Of a DNA stretch of 5,391 nt, positions 1 to 5,391 are shown one piece after another. Position 1 is the stretch's first letter; every line of letters begins with the position of its first letter. The notes under the pieces were generated by a model. That model saw nothing but the letters and a program-made list of their open reading frames with translations, was not told the origin of the DNA and did no database searches. The position numbers and the translations under genes were made by a program. This stretch comes from JBBSUX01 sp038234045 (GTDB lineage Bacteria; Pseudomonadota; Gammaproteobacteria; Burkholderiales; Burkholderiaceae_C): assembly GCA_038234045.1 (NCBI GenBank), contig JBBSUX010000234.1, positions 1 to 5,391 on the forward strand. The letters are read 5' to 3'.

Positions 1-493
1 ATCCCATCACCGTGTGATTCAGGAAAAGGTGAAGCAAAACCATCAGGCCGAAGGCGCCACCGATGATCAGCAGCCGTTGGACCGGAGCTGTCAGACCAAA
101 CACCTGCACCACCTGTCCGTAGGGGGTCGGCATGCGATGGAAGTCAGCGCCAAAGACCGCTTGTGCGCCCGCCTCGAGGAATAGCAGGATGCCGATGGCG
201 GCGATCATGTCGTGAAGTTCCGGCGCATTGCGCAGCGGGTAGAAAACGAGTCGTTCAGCGAGTACCGCGATCAGCGCCACGATGGCGGCTGCGCCTGCCA
301 TGGCGAGCCAGTAGTTCACGTCGAGCGCCGTCATGAGGTAGTAGCCCGCGAAGGCTCCTGCCATATAGAACGCCCCATGCGCGAAGTTCGGCACATGCAG
401 AACGCCGTACACCAATGTGAGCCCAAGCGCGACAAGGCTGTAGACGCCCCCCACGGTCAGGCCGTTCAAAAATTGCTGAAAGAACAGTTCCAC
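1..493 (-). CDS. livH: LivH-type branched-chain amino acid ABC transporter permease, N-terminal part (runs off left edge)
   Basis: The first 164 residues of an inner-membrane permease of the LivH family, which with LivM forms the channel of high-affinity leucine/isoleucine/valine-type importers. The N-terminus reads FLNGLTVGGVYSLVALGLTL, followed by VYGVLHVPNFAHG at residues 28-40, the characteristic LivH opening. ERLVFYPLR follows at 80-88. Hydrophobic stretches near residues 11-30, 41-55, 62-79, 95-113 and 140-158 fit membrane helices. Full-length relatives have about 290-300 residues, so roughly the C-terminal half, with the cytoplasmic loop that contacts the ATPase, lies beyond the window. 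The start is GTG at 493-491. An in-frame TAA at 505-503 leaves no other upstream start, and an AAGGGAG ribosome site precedes it. LivM, LivG and LivF would be expected further left. Some LivH-like permeases import urea or short amides, so the substrate is not proven. Confidence 0.9.
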   Translation of the reverse strand, partial: MELFFQQFLNGLTVGGVYSLVALGLTLVYGVLHVPNFAHGAFYMAGAFAGYYLMTALDVNYWLAMAGAAAIVALIAVLAERLVFYPLRNAPELHDMIAAIGILLFLEAGAQAVFGADFHRMPTPYGQVVQVFGLTAPVQRLLIIGGAFGLMVLLHLFLNHTVMG

Positions 494-497
494 AAAG

Positions 498-504
498 CTC
501 CCTT
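498..504 (-). promoter_or_regulatory. Ribosome binding site of livH
   Basis: AAGGGAG on the minus strand lies 4 nt ahead of the GTG start at 493. It supports GTG as the true start. An in-frame TAA overlaps the left part of this site (505-503), so translation cannot begin further upstream. Confidence 0.6.
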
Positions 505-516
505 ACTGATCGGTTG

Positions 517-535
517 AAACACTACGTTGGTGTTT
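517..535. repeat. Small inverted repeat ahead of livH
   Basis: AAACAC at 517-522 is the exact reverse complement of GTGTTT at 530-535, with 7 bases between. Inside, one wobble and one A-T pair could lengthen the stem. It sits 24 bp upstream of the livH start codon, so it could be an operator half-site pair or a leader hairpin. Arms of 6 bp can arise by chance, so its role is only a possibility. Confidence 0.35.
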
Positions 536-661
536 TTGGCAATCTGACCATTGTGGAGGAGCGCGGATCTCAATTTCCTAAGGGTTGTCCTATGAGATGT
601 CTCCGGTGGGACTGAGCGTTTTAATGGAGTGCGTCGTTTGCAATTTACAGGCGACGGGAGG

Positions 662-689
662 CTTATGGACGATCGCACTTCGCTTTCAA
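662..689 (-). promoter_or_regulatory. Candidate sigma-70-like promoter for livH (weak)
   Basis: On the minus strand TTGAAA (689-684) resembles a -35 box with 5 of 6 consensus bases. After a 16-bp spacer comes CATAAG (667-662), which resembles a -10 box with 4 of 6. It points toward livH and would give a leader of roughly 160 nt. Matches of this quality occur by chance, and no transcription data are available. Confidence 0.25.
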
Positions 690-742
690 GTCATAGCAGC
701 TGCCGAGACGACGGGCACCAGTAGATGGCGAAAAATTGAGAG

Positions 743-774
743 AAAAATGCCTGAAGCGCTTAACTGACAAGCGC
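743..774 (-). terminator. Candidate Rho-independent terminator after xth
   Basis: GCGCTT (756-761) and AAGCGC (769-774) form a perfect 6-bp stem with a 7-base loop. Read on the minus strand, it lies about 55 nt past the xth stop. It is followed after 8 nt by five T (747-743), with a second run of five T further on. The gap between stem and T run is longer than in a classic terminator, so strength is uncertain. A second, weaker stem (804-808 with 815-819) lies even closer to the xth stop. Confidence 0.4.
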
Positions 775-829
775 AATGAGCTATTTATGTAATAGCAATA
801 AATGGGTTCAGAAGGACCCTTGGTTCTCG

Positions 830-1609
830 CTACAGGTCAAGAGTTGCCGTCACCGGCGCATGGTCACTGGGCTGCGGCCACTTGCGTGGAGCGCGATCCA
901 CCGAGCAAGCCCGAACAAGCGAAACGAGCGTGTCACTCACCAACACGTGGTCGATGCGCAAGCCGCGGTTCTTTTGAAAACCCAGCATGCGGTAATCCCA
1001 CCAGCTGAAGGTTTTGTCGGCTTGCTCGAAGAGGCGGAACGCATCGGTCAGACCGAGCGACAACAGCGCCCGGAAATGCGCTCGTTCTTCGCTCGTGTGG
1101 TGAATCGTTTCCTTCAGGCCGACAGGGTCGTAGCTGTCGCGGTCTTCCGGTGCGATGTTGAAATCACCCAGCAGAACCAGGCGCGGATGCGCCGCCAGCT
1201 GCGTTGCGACATGCGCTTGGAGTGCGTCGAGCCATCCCATCTTGTAGTGGAATTTTTCGCTGCCGGGTGCCTGCCCGTTGACGAAATAACCATTGATAAC
1301 GCGGACCGGGCCCGCAGCGGTTTCGACCGTCGAGCTCAGAACGCGGGCTTGCACGTCGTCAAGCCCGGGCAGATTGCGAACGACATCAGTCAGCGGCAAG
1401 CGCGAAAGGATGGCGACACCGTTGTACGTTTTCTGCCCGAACACGGCAGCGTGGTAGCCCGAGGCCTTCAGCGCATCCAACGGAAATTTGTCGCCGGTGA
1501 GTTTGAGCTCTTGCAGGCAAAGCACATCGACCGGGTTGGCCTCGAGCCACTGCAGCACCTGGGGCAGGCGGACGGCGAGCGAGTTGACATTCCAGGTGGT
1601 GAGTTTCAA
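830..1609 (-). CDS. xth: Exodeoxyribonuclease III (AP endonuclease, Xth/ExoA family)
   Basis: A 259-residue cytoplasmic DNA repair enzyme that cuts the backbone at abasic sites and removes 3' blocking groups or nucleotides from duplex DNA in base-excision repair. The endonuclease/exonuclease/phosphatase fold spans the whole protein and its motifs are intact: WNVNSL with Asn7, LQELK with Glu34 (metal ligand), YNGVAILS at 62-69, NGYFVNG with Tyr108, GDFNIAPED with Asp149 and Asn151, RIDHVLVS with Asp220, and PSDHAPV ending in the Asp249-His250 pair. Length is normal for the family (about 255-270). The start is TTG at 1609-1607. No ATG, GTG or TTG lies in frame between it and an upstream stop near 1636, and the protein begins exactly where relatives begin. 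A weak GGGA site (1618-1615) is 5 nt upstream. The start overlaps the stop of the hydrolase gene as TTGA, so the two are probably co-transcribed and translationally coupled. Confidence 0.95.
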   Translation of the reverse strand: MKLTTWNVNSLAVRLPQVLQWLEANPVDVLCLQELKLTGDKFPLDALKASGYHAAVFGQKTYNGVAILSRLPLTDVVRNLPGLDDVQARVLSSTVETAAGPVRVINGYFVNGQAPGSEKFHYKMGWLDALQAHVATQLAAHPRLVLLGDFNIAPEDRDSYDPVGLKETIHHTSEERAHFRALLSLGLTDAFRLFEQADKTFSWWDYRMLGFQKNRGLRIDHVLVSDTLVSLVRACSVDRAPRKWPQPSDHAPVTATLDL

Positions 1610-2400
1610 GTGGATCCCAAGTGATTGTGTTGATTACGCACGGTCAGCTCGGAAGCCATGCTTGGGGCGTATTCGAGCCGACGTCTGAACAAGCTGAACA
1701 GGCGTTCCCTATGTCGGTCGGCGGCCGGCTTGTCATAGAGAGCTGCACGTGACGGAAAGGCGAAGCCGTGTTCAACGCCGGGATACCACTCGAGCCGATG
1801 AATCGTACCGGCCGCGACCATCGCCGCCTCAAGCTGGGCAATAGCCTCCGGACTCGCCCATCGATCTATCTCGGCACAGGCAAAGTACGCCTCGCAACGG
1901 ACTTGGCCGACGATCCGGTGCGGTGAATCGGGCTGCTCGGTGACCAGGTTGGCACCGTAGATCGACGCAATGCAGCGCAGCCGAGCGGGAAATGCCGCAG
2001 CGGCCCAGATCACGAACGGGCCGCTCATACAGTAGCCCACTGCGCCGATCCGCGACGCGTCTGCGTGGGGATGCGCGTCGACGTAGCGCAGCATCGCCTC
2101 GGTGTCGCGCTCTGTGGTCGTTCGGTCGAGGGAATACATATGGCCAAACATCTCGGCATAGCCGGCGTCGTTGCGCTCGCGCATGACGTAGTCTGGGCTG
2201 CGACGGTAGTACAGGTTCGGCAGCACCACGAGGTAACCGACCGCCGCGATCCTGCGTGCCATGTCGTGCAACTCTTCCCGCTTGCCCGGCGCGTCCATGT
2301 AGAACAGCACCACCGGAAAAGGGCCGCCCTCGTCGGGATGGACGACGAAGGTGTTCATCGCCCCGTCAGGGGTCGTGATGTCGCAGTGATCTTCGATCAT
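1606..2400 (-). CDS. Dienelactone hydrolase family protein (alpha/beta hydrolase)
   Basis: A 264-residue, probably cytoplasmic alpha/beta hydrolase of the dienelactone hydrolase (DLH) family. Classic members open the lactone ring of dienelactones in chlorocatechol breakdown, but many have other or unknown ester or lactone substrates. The nucleophile motif GYCMSG places Cys124 at the elbow. The other triad members are probably Asp179 (in CAEIDRWASP) and His211 (in GVEHGFAF). FYMDAPGKREEL at 33-44 occupies the place of the QEIFG-type loop of classical DLH, with Asp36 roughly where the activating Glu sits. LPNLYYR at 60-66 is also typical. The last 20 residues or so (from SMASELTV) look like a non-conserved tail. 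ATG at 2400-2398 has AGGA 9 nt upstream. It is the first gene of a probable two-gene unit with xth and diverges from the MOSC gene. No chlorocatechol or aromatic pathway genes are near, so the substrate cannot be assigned. Confidence 0.85.
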   Translation of the reverse strand: MIEDHCDITTPDGAMNTFVVHPDEGGPFPVVLFYMDAPGKREELHDMARRIAAVGYLVVLPNLYYRRSPDYVMRERNDAGYAEMFGHMYSLDRTTTERDTEAMLRYVDAHPHADASRIGAVGYCMSGPFVIWAAAAFPARLRCIASIYGANLVTEQPDSPHRIVGQVRCEAYFACAEIDRWASPEAIAQLEAAMVAAGTIHRLEWYPGVEHGFAFPSRAALYDKPAADRHRERLFSLFRRRLEYAPSMASELTVRNQHNHLGST

Positions 2401-2409
2401 GGTGGCGGT

Positions 2410-2413
2410 TCCT
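2410..2413 (-). promoter_or_regulatory. Ribosome binding site of the hydrolase gene
   Basis: AGGA on the minus strand lies 9 nt ahead of the ATG at 2400. It is short but correctly placed and agrees with the chosen start. A TTGACA hexamer lies further upstream on the same strand (2455-2450). The only -10-like match after it (TAATCT, 2437-2432) is just 12 bp away, so no promoter is called. Confidence 0.4.
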
Positions 2414-2565
2414 GCAGACTGATCAGGTGGGAGATTAGCGTTGAATGACTGTCAATGGTAGACGTGTTGGCTTGTACGGAAACCGCCAGAACCAGGCTGC
2501 GATAGGGAAGAAGCTCGGGCTTCGTCGTTTGACGTATCGCCAAGCTCCGGACCATGCCTTCAAAT

Positions 2566-2603
2566 CGAACAAGCCGATGCGAGGGCTTACGAGAGCTTGT
2601 TCG
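2566..2603. repeat. Perfect 9-bp inverted repeat upstream of the MOSC gene
   Basis: CGAACAAGC at 2566-2574 is exactly matched in reverse complement by GCTTGTTCG at 2595-2603, with 20 bases between. It ends 34 bp before the MOSC start codon and lies in the divergent spacer shared with the hydrolase gene. It could be a regulator binding site with spaced half-sites, or a leader-RNA hairpin. No T run follows, so it is not a standard terminator. Confidence 0.5.
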
Positions 2604-2622
2604 CCGAACTTCAAGACGTATC

Positions 2623-2629
2623 AAAGGAG
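2623..2629 (+). promoter_or_regulatory. Ribosome binding site of the MOSC gene
   Basis: AAAGGAG, a near-ideal Shine-Dalgarno sequence, lies 8 nt ahead of the ATG at 2638. It decides the start: the same frame is open further upstream to an ATG at 2554, but that one has no such site and would add residues unlike the family. Confidence 0.8.
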
Positions 2630-2637
2630 CCCGAGTA

Positions 2638-3498
2638 ATGAAGAAAGTAGGTGAAATCCGTGAGATCTGGCGCTACCCCGTCAAAGGCATGGCTGGCGAG
2701 AGCCTCCAGGCTGGACAACTCGGAGCGAAAGGACTCGATGGAGATCGAATCTGGGCAGTGCGTGACAACGCTCGCCGGGAGATTCAAAGCTGCAAGTTCC
2801 GGCCTGAGCTGTTGCTGTGTTCCGCCCGAGCCGATGCGACTACGCGAGGCGCCGTTGAAATCATCTTTCCTGACGGCGCCGTGATCGGCGTATCAGATTC
2901 GGAGTCGCATGCTCGCGTTTCCGAACTGATCGGCCATGCCTCGACGATCGAAGCCCTGCGCTCAATCGCCGATGCAGATTTCTATCGCCGATACAAAGCC
3001 GACGACCACACCTGGATGACTGAACTGCGGGCCACTTTTGAGCGGGAGTTGGACGAGCCGCTACCACGCAGCTTTGACAATTTTCCAAGCGCAGCATCCG
3101 AGTTCGTGGTGATGCCAGGCACTTTCTTCCTCGTGACCCCGTTCCACCTGCTGACCACAGGCAGCCTCACCTGGATGAAGACGATTAACCCTTCTGCAGA
3201 TTGGCAGGTCCGGCGCTTTCGCCCCAACGTGCTCATCGACACCGGCATCAGCCACGGCCCCGTCGAGCCAGAGTGGATCGGGCAGCAGATCGTGATCGGC
3301 GACGCTGCCGTCGACTGCGTTGGCGTGACGCCGCGTTGTGGCGCCATCACGCGGGCGCAAGCCGGTTTGCCGGCTGACAAGACGATGCTGCGCACCGTGG
3401 TGAAACACGGCGACCAGAATTTTGGCGTCTATGGCAAGACGGTCGTCAACGGGGAAATCCAGGTTGGTGATGCCGTGTACGCGAGCCGACGGGCATAG
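2638..3498 (+). CDS. MOSC domain-containing protein (MOSC_N plus MOSC)
   Basis: A 286-residue protein with an N-terminal MOSC beta-barrel domain (VGEIREIWRYPVKGMAGE, residues 4-21, then KGLDGDRIWAV at 31-41) and a C-terminal MOSC domain (RRFRPNVLID at 192-201, CVGVTPRCGAITR at 227-239). MOSC domains occur in molybdenum cofactor sulfurases and in mARC/YcbX-type molybdoenzymes. They bind Mo cofactor or carry sulfur, and Cys234 in TPRCG matches the conserved functional cysteine. Unlike E. coli YcbX, the protein ends right after the MOSC domain and has no C-terminal 2Fe-2S ferredoxin domain. No signal peptide is seen, so it is probably cytoplasmic. It is transcribed alone, diverging from the hydrolase gene, and 143 bp precede the importer operon. 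No molybdenum cofactor genes are nearby. A reductase or sulfur-carrier role toward an N-hydroxylated or other substrate is possible but unproven. Confidence 0.88.
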   Translation: MKKVGEIREIWRYPVKGMAGESLQAGQLGAKGLDGDRIWAVRDNARREIQSCKFRPELLLCSARADATTRGAVEIIFPDGAVIGVSDSESHARVSELIGHASTIEALRSIADADFYRRYKADDHTWMTELRATFERELDEPLPRSFDNFPSAASEFVVMPGTFFLVTPFHLLTTGSLTWMKTINPSADWQVRRFRPNVLIDTGISHGPVEPEWIGQQIVIGDAAVDCVGVTPRCGAITRAQAGLPADKTMLRTVVKHGDQNFGVYGKTVVNGEIQVGDAVYASRRA

Positions 3499-3641
3499 TC
3501 TTTCGACAAGGCGGGGACATACGAAAACGCCACAGCAAAGTTGAGGCAACTCTCCGCCGGCCCTGCGGGAAGCTGTGCTTTGAACATCGAGCGCAAGCAA
3601 AGAAGGACTGGACTTCAAGCACATTCGGGGAAATACCTAGT

Positions 3642-4367
3642 TTGTATGAAACCGGTTTCAGTAAACTGACGTGGAGCCTGCCATCCATCTTTTTCGTGCA
3701 CTACACCTTCACCTTCGATGCGGTTTTTGCGGCCTGGCCACTGCTTCTTAAAGGCACGTGGATCACGGTGCAGCTGTCGTCGGTCGCAACCTTGCTGGGT
3801 TTGATCGTCGCGATCTTCTGCGCTTGGGGAAAGACTTCCGGCCCGCGCCCGGTGCGGTTCGTGGTCAACGCCTACATCGAGGTGATCCGCAACACGCCGT
3901 TCATCGTGCAGCTGTTCTTCTTCTTTTTCGCGTTGCCGGTTGTCGGTCTGCGGTGGTCACCGTACACCGCTGCACTCACTGCGATGGTGGTCAATCTCGG
4001 AGCCTATGCGGCCGAGATCGTGCGCGCTGGCATCGAGTCGATTCCCAAGGGACAGATCGAAGCCGGGCGCGCGCTCAACCTCAAGCCTTGGGAAATCTTC
4101 CGCTTCGTCATCATCAAGCCGGCGCTCAAGGCCATCTACCCAGCGCTTGCCAGCCAGTTCATCCTGTTGATGCTGAGTTCTGCGGTGGTGTCGGTGATTT
4201 CGGCGAATGACCTGACCTCGGTCGCCGCCAACCTGCAATCCCAGACCTTCCGGAGTTTCGAGATCTACATCGTGGTTGCGGGTATCTATCTGCTGTTGTC
4301 GCTCGCGTTCTCGGCCATCTTCGGGCTCGTGTACGAGCGGTTGATCAACTATCCCGACAGGCGCTGA
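3642..4367 (+). CDS. Polar amino acid ABC transporter permease (HisM/GlnP type), first permease
   Basis: A 241-residue inner-membrane permease of the histidine/glutamine/glutamate-type importer family, forming half of the transport channel. The family signature RNTPFIVQLFFFFF is at residues 83-96. The cytoplasmic EAA loop that docks the ATPase is at about 140-163 (EAGRALNLKPWEIF, ending in KPALK). Hydrophobic helices lie near 33-60, 86-104, 108-128, 168-187 and 207-229. The start is uncertain. TTG at 3642 gives 241 residues with a GGGGA motif 10 nt upstream. GTG at 3696 would give 223 residues starting HYTFTFDAVF after Met, closer to the usual length and opening of relatives, but with no good ribosome site. 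A 14-bp palindrome (3647-3660) lies inside the longer version's first codons. The stop is 3 nt before the second permease, so the two are surely one operon. Confidence 0.92.
   Translation: MYETGFSKLTWSLPSIFFVHYTFTFDAVFAAWPLLLKGTWITVQLSSVATLLGLIVAIFCAWGKTSGPRPVRFVVNAYIEVIRNTPFIVQLFFFFFALPVVGLRWSPYTAALTAMVVNLGAYAAEIVRAGIESIPKGQIEAGRALNLKPWEIFRFVIIKPALKAIYPALASQFILLMLSSAVVSVISANDLTSVAANLQSQTFRSFEIYIVVAGIYLLLSLAFSAIFGLVYERLINYPDRR
3647..3660. promoter_or_regulatory. Perfect 14-bp palindrome, candidate operator of the importer operon
   Basis: TGAAACCGGTTTCA equals its own reverse complement over all 14 bases. The TGAAA half-site and central CG resemble operators of LacI/GalR-family repressors. 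It overlaps the first codons of the TTG-started permease reading frame at the head of the operon. TATGAA (3645-3650), a poor -10-like match, overlaps its left half, but no matching -35 box is seen. The operator role is inference, and no regulator gene is in the window. Confidence 0.45.
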
Positions 4368-4370
4368 ACG

Positions 4371-5024
4371 ATGCGTACCTTCGGTTTTCCCGAGTTTGTG
4401 TTCATCCTGGAGGCGGCGCGCTGGACATTGGCGCTCTCGCTCATTGCGTTCATTGGTGGCGGCATCCTGGGTCTGGGAATCGCATTGGCGCGGAGCTCAG
4501 AGAGCACTGCGGCACGGGCGCTCTCGGGTGTGTTCATCAAGATTTTTCAGGGCACACCGTTGCTTCTGCAGCTGTTCCTGATCTTCTTCGGCGCACCGGT
4601 TTTTGGTTTGGACATCAACCCCTGGGTGGCGGCTGGCGTTGCCCTCATCCTCAACAGCGCCGCGTTTCTGGGGGAAATCTGGCGAGGCTGCATCGAGGCC
4701 GTTCCTCGCGGTCAGGTTGAAGCCTCACATGCCCTCAGCCTCAAATACTCTGCCCGCATGCGCGATGTGGTGCTTCCGCAGGCCTTGCGGATCGCACTGG
4801 CGCCCACGGTCGGCTACATGGTGCAGATCATCAAAGGCACGTCGCTGGCGGCCATCATCGGTTTCACCGAAATCACGCGCGCTGGGCAGATCATCAACAA
4901 CGCCACTTTCGAACCGCTGCGGGTTTTCTCGACGGTGGCGGTGCTCTATTTCGTCATTTGCTGGCCGCTGTCGCTTCTGGCGGGCCGCATGGAGCGCAGG
5001 CGGGCCAAGTCCCTCAAGCGCTGA
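4371..5024 (+). CDS. Polar amino acid ABC transporter permease (HisM/GlnP type), second permease
   Basis: A 217-residue inner-membrane permease, partner of the preceding one in a heterodimeric channel. It shows FQGTPLLLQLFLIFFG at 59-74, the counterpart of the RNTP motif. The EAA loop is at about 117-140 (EASHALSLKYSA, ending in LPQALR), and KGTSLAAIIGFTEITRAG at 155-172 is strongly typical of this family. Hydrophobic helices lie near 17-40, 62-80, 84-104, 145-164 and 186-204, and the tail is basic (RMERRRAKSLKR). Length is normal for the family. ATG at 4371 follows the previous stop by 3 nt, with only a weak AGGCG-like site inside the end of the first permease, so translation probably depends on coupling. 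The two permeases are clearly related but not recent duplicates: their EAA loops differ at many positions. Confidence 0.94.
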   Translation: MRTFGFPEFVFILEAARWTLALSLIAFIGGGILGLGIALARSSESTAARALSGVFIKIFQGTPLLLQLFLIFFGAPVFGLDINPWVAAGVALILNSAAFLGEIWRGCIEAVPRGQVEASHALSLKYSARMRDVVLPQALRIALAPTVGYMVQIIKGTSLAAIIGFTEITRAGQIINNATFEPLRVFSTVAVLYFVICWPLSLLAGRMERRRAKSLKR

Positions 5025-5037
5025 ATTGTTTTAACCC

Positions 5038-5043
5038 AAGGAG
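5038..5043 (+). promoter_or_regulatory. Ribosome binding site of the substrate-binding protein gene
   Basis: AAGGAG lies 9 nt ahead of the ATG at 5053 in the 28-bp gap after the second permease. This is the strongest ribosome site in the operon, fitting the need for more binding protein than permease. Confidence 0.75.
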
Positions 5044-5052
5044 ACCACCACC

Positions 5053-5391
5053 ATGAACCGTTTCGCAACCCGTCGCGCTGCCGTTGCCCTGTTGGGCGCT
5101 GGCGCCATCCTCACAACGTTTGCTCCGTTTGCCGCTGCCCAGAGCGTCTCCGAGATCAAGAAAAAGGGCGAAATCACCATCGGAATGCTCATCGACTTTC
5201 CCCCGTATGGCACGACCAACGCGCAGAACCAGCCCGATGGTTATGACGCCGACGTTGCCAAGCTGCTCGCGAAGGACTTGGGCGTCAAGGCCAATATCGT
5301 TCCGGTGACCGGTCCGAATCGCATCCCGTATTTGCAGACCAACAAAGTCGACCTTCTGGTCGCTTCCCTCGCCATCACACCCGCGCGCGCG
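5053..5391 (+). CDS. Amino acid ABC transporter substrate-binding protein, N-terminal part (runs off right edge)
   Basis: The first 113 residues of a periplasmic solute-binding protein of family 3 (SBP_bac_3), which captures an amino acid and delivers it to the two permeases. Residues 1-29 form a Sec signal peptide: a basic start (MNRFATRR), a hydrophobic core, and a cleavage site probably after FAAA, just before Gln30. The mature part begins SVSEIKKKGEITIGMLIDFPPYG, a typical family opening with an aromatic/proline ligand-pocket segment. PDGYDADVAKLLA (61-73) corresponds to the conserved G-[FY]-D-x-D stretch. GPNRIPYLQTNKVDLLVA (87-104) followed by ITPARA matches the R-P-L-x-x-G-K-x-D and T-x-x-R-A region. 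Full-length relatives have about 260-280 residues. The substrate cannot be read from this fragment. It lies third in the operon, after both permeases. The ATPase gene is not in the window and probably lies downstream. Confidence 0.93.
   Translation, partial: MNRFATRRAAVALLGAGAILTTFAPFAAAQSVSEIKKKGEITIGMLIDFPPYGTTNAQNQPDGYDADVAKLLAKDLGVKANIVPVTGPNRIPYLQTNKVDLLVASLAITPARA

Larger units (their letters stand above)
494..829. other. Gene-free stretch between xth and livH
   Basis: About 336 bp with no convincing gene. Short open frames exist on both strands (for example 585-767 plus and 466-678 minus), but their translations show no recognisable domain, and the second overlaps the start of livH. 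The part from about 725 to 805 is visibly richer in A and T than the flanking genes. The stretch holds a terminator-like hairpin for xth near 756-774, a weak promoter candidate for livH near 662-689, and a small dyad at 517-535. It most likely separates the xth transcription unit from the livH unit. Confidence 0.6.

Noticed and set aside
585..767. 60-codon open frame in the gap between xth and livH
   Set aside because: There is no recognisable domain, no convincing ribosome site, and its composition does not look coding.
776..1624. 282-codon open frame on the plus strand across the xth region
   Set aside because: It is antisense to xth, whose motifs are complete. The antisense translation has no recognisable domain, and long antisense frames are common in GC-rich genes.
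2065..2448. 127-codon open frame on the plus strand over the hydrolase gene start
   Set aside because: It is antisense to the hydrolase N-terminal region and shows no domain. It also has no good ribosome site.
2432..2455. TTGACA and TAATCT on the minus strand as a promoter for the hydrolase gene
   Set aside because: The -35-like hexamer is perfect, but the spacer is only 12 bp, too short for a normal sigma-70 promoter.
2554..2637. N-terminal extension of the MOSC protein from an ATG at 2554
   Set aside because: The 28 extra residues are Arg-rich and unlike the family. The extension includes the inverted repeat, and a near-ideal ribosome site stands before the ATG at 2638.
3554..3570. GC-rich imperfect stem after the MOSC gene as a terminator
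   Set aside because: The stem is short and imperfect, and no T run follows it on the plus strand.
3061..3624. 187-codon open frame on the minus strand over the MOSC gene and the following gap
   Set aside because: It lies mostly antisense to a clear MOSC protein. The translation is rich in His, Arg and Val without any domain, typical of a shadow frame.

Overview
The window looks like ordinary chromosomal DNA from a GC-rich proteobacterium, most likely a betaproteobacterium of the Burkholderiales (Comamonadaceae-like). I base this on GC-rich codon third positions and the overall look of the proteins; it is inference, not a database match. No rRNA, tRNA, CRISPR array, insertion sequence, phage gene or attachment site was recognised.

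Layout. The left half is read on the minus strand. From right to left it holds a dienelactone-hydrolase-family gene (1606-2400), an exodeoxyribonuclease III gene (xth, 830-1609) joined to it by a TTGA stop/start overlap, a gene-free stretch of about 336 bp (494-829), and the first 164 codons of a LivH-type branched-chain amino acid permease running off the left edge (1-493). The right half is read on the plus strand. A MOSC-domain gene (2638-3498) diverges from the hydrolase gene across a 237-bp gap. After a 143-bp gap comes a polar amino acid ABC importer operon: two HisM/GlnP-type permeases only 3 nt apart (3642-4367 and 4371-5024) and a periplasmic substrate-binding protein (from 5053) cut by the right edge.

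How the genes work together. The two permeases and the binding protein should form one importer. The binding protein captures the solute in the periplasm and passes it to the heterodimeric membrane channel. The ATPase is not in the window and is probably downstream. LivH is a separate importer component whose LivM, LivG and LivF partners would lie to the left. The Xth/hydrolase pair and the MOSC protein have no obvious metabolic link to either transporter.

No new multigene system is visible. The observations most worth a second look are at the DNA level: a perfect 14-bp CG-centred palindrome (3647-3660) at the head of the importer operon, which also bears on where its first gene starts; a perfect 9-bp inverted repeat ahead of the MOSC gene; and a small dyad just ahead of livH. 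Three of the genes use or may use TTG or GTG starts.
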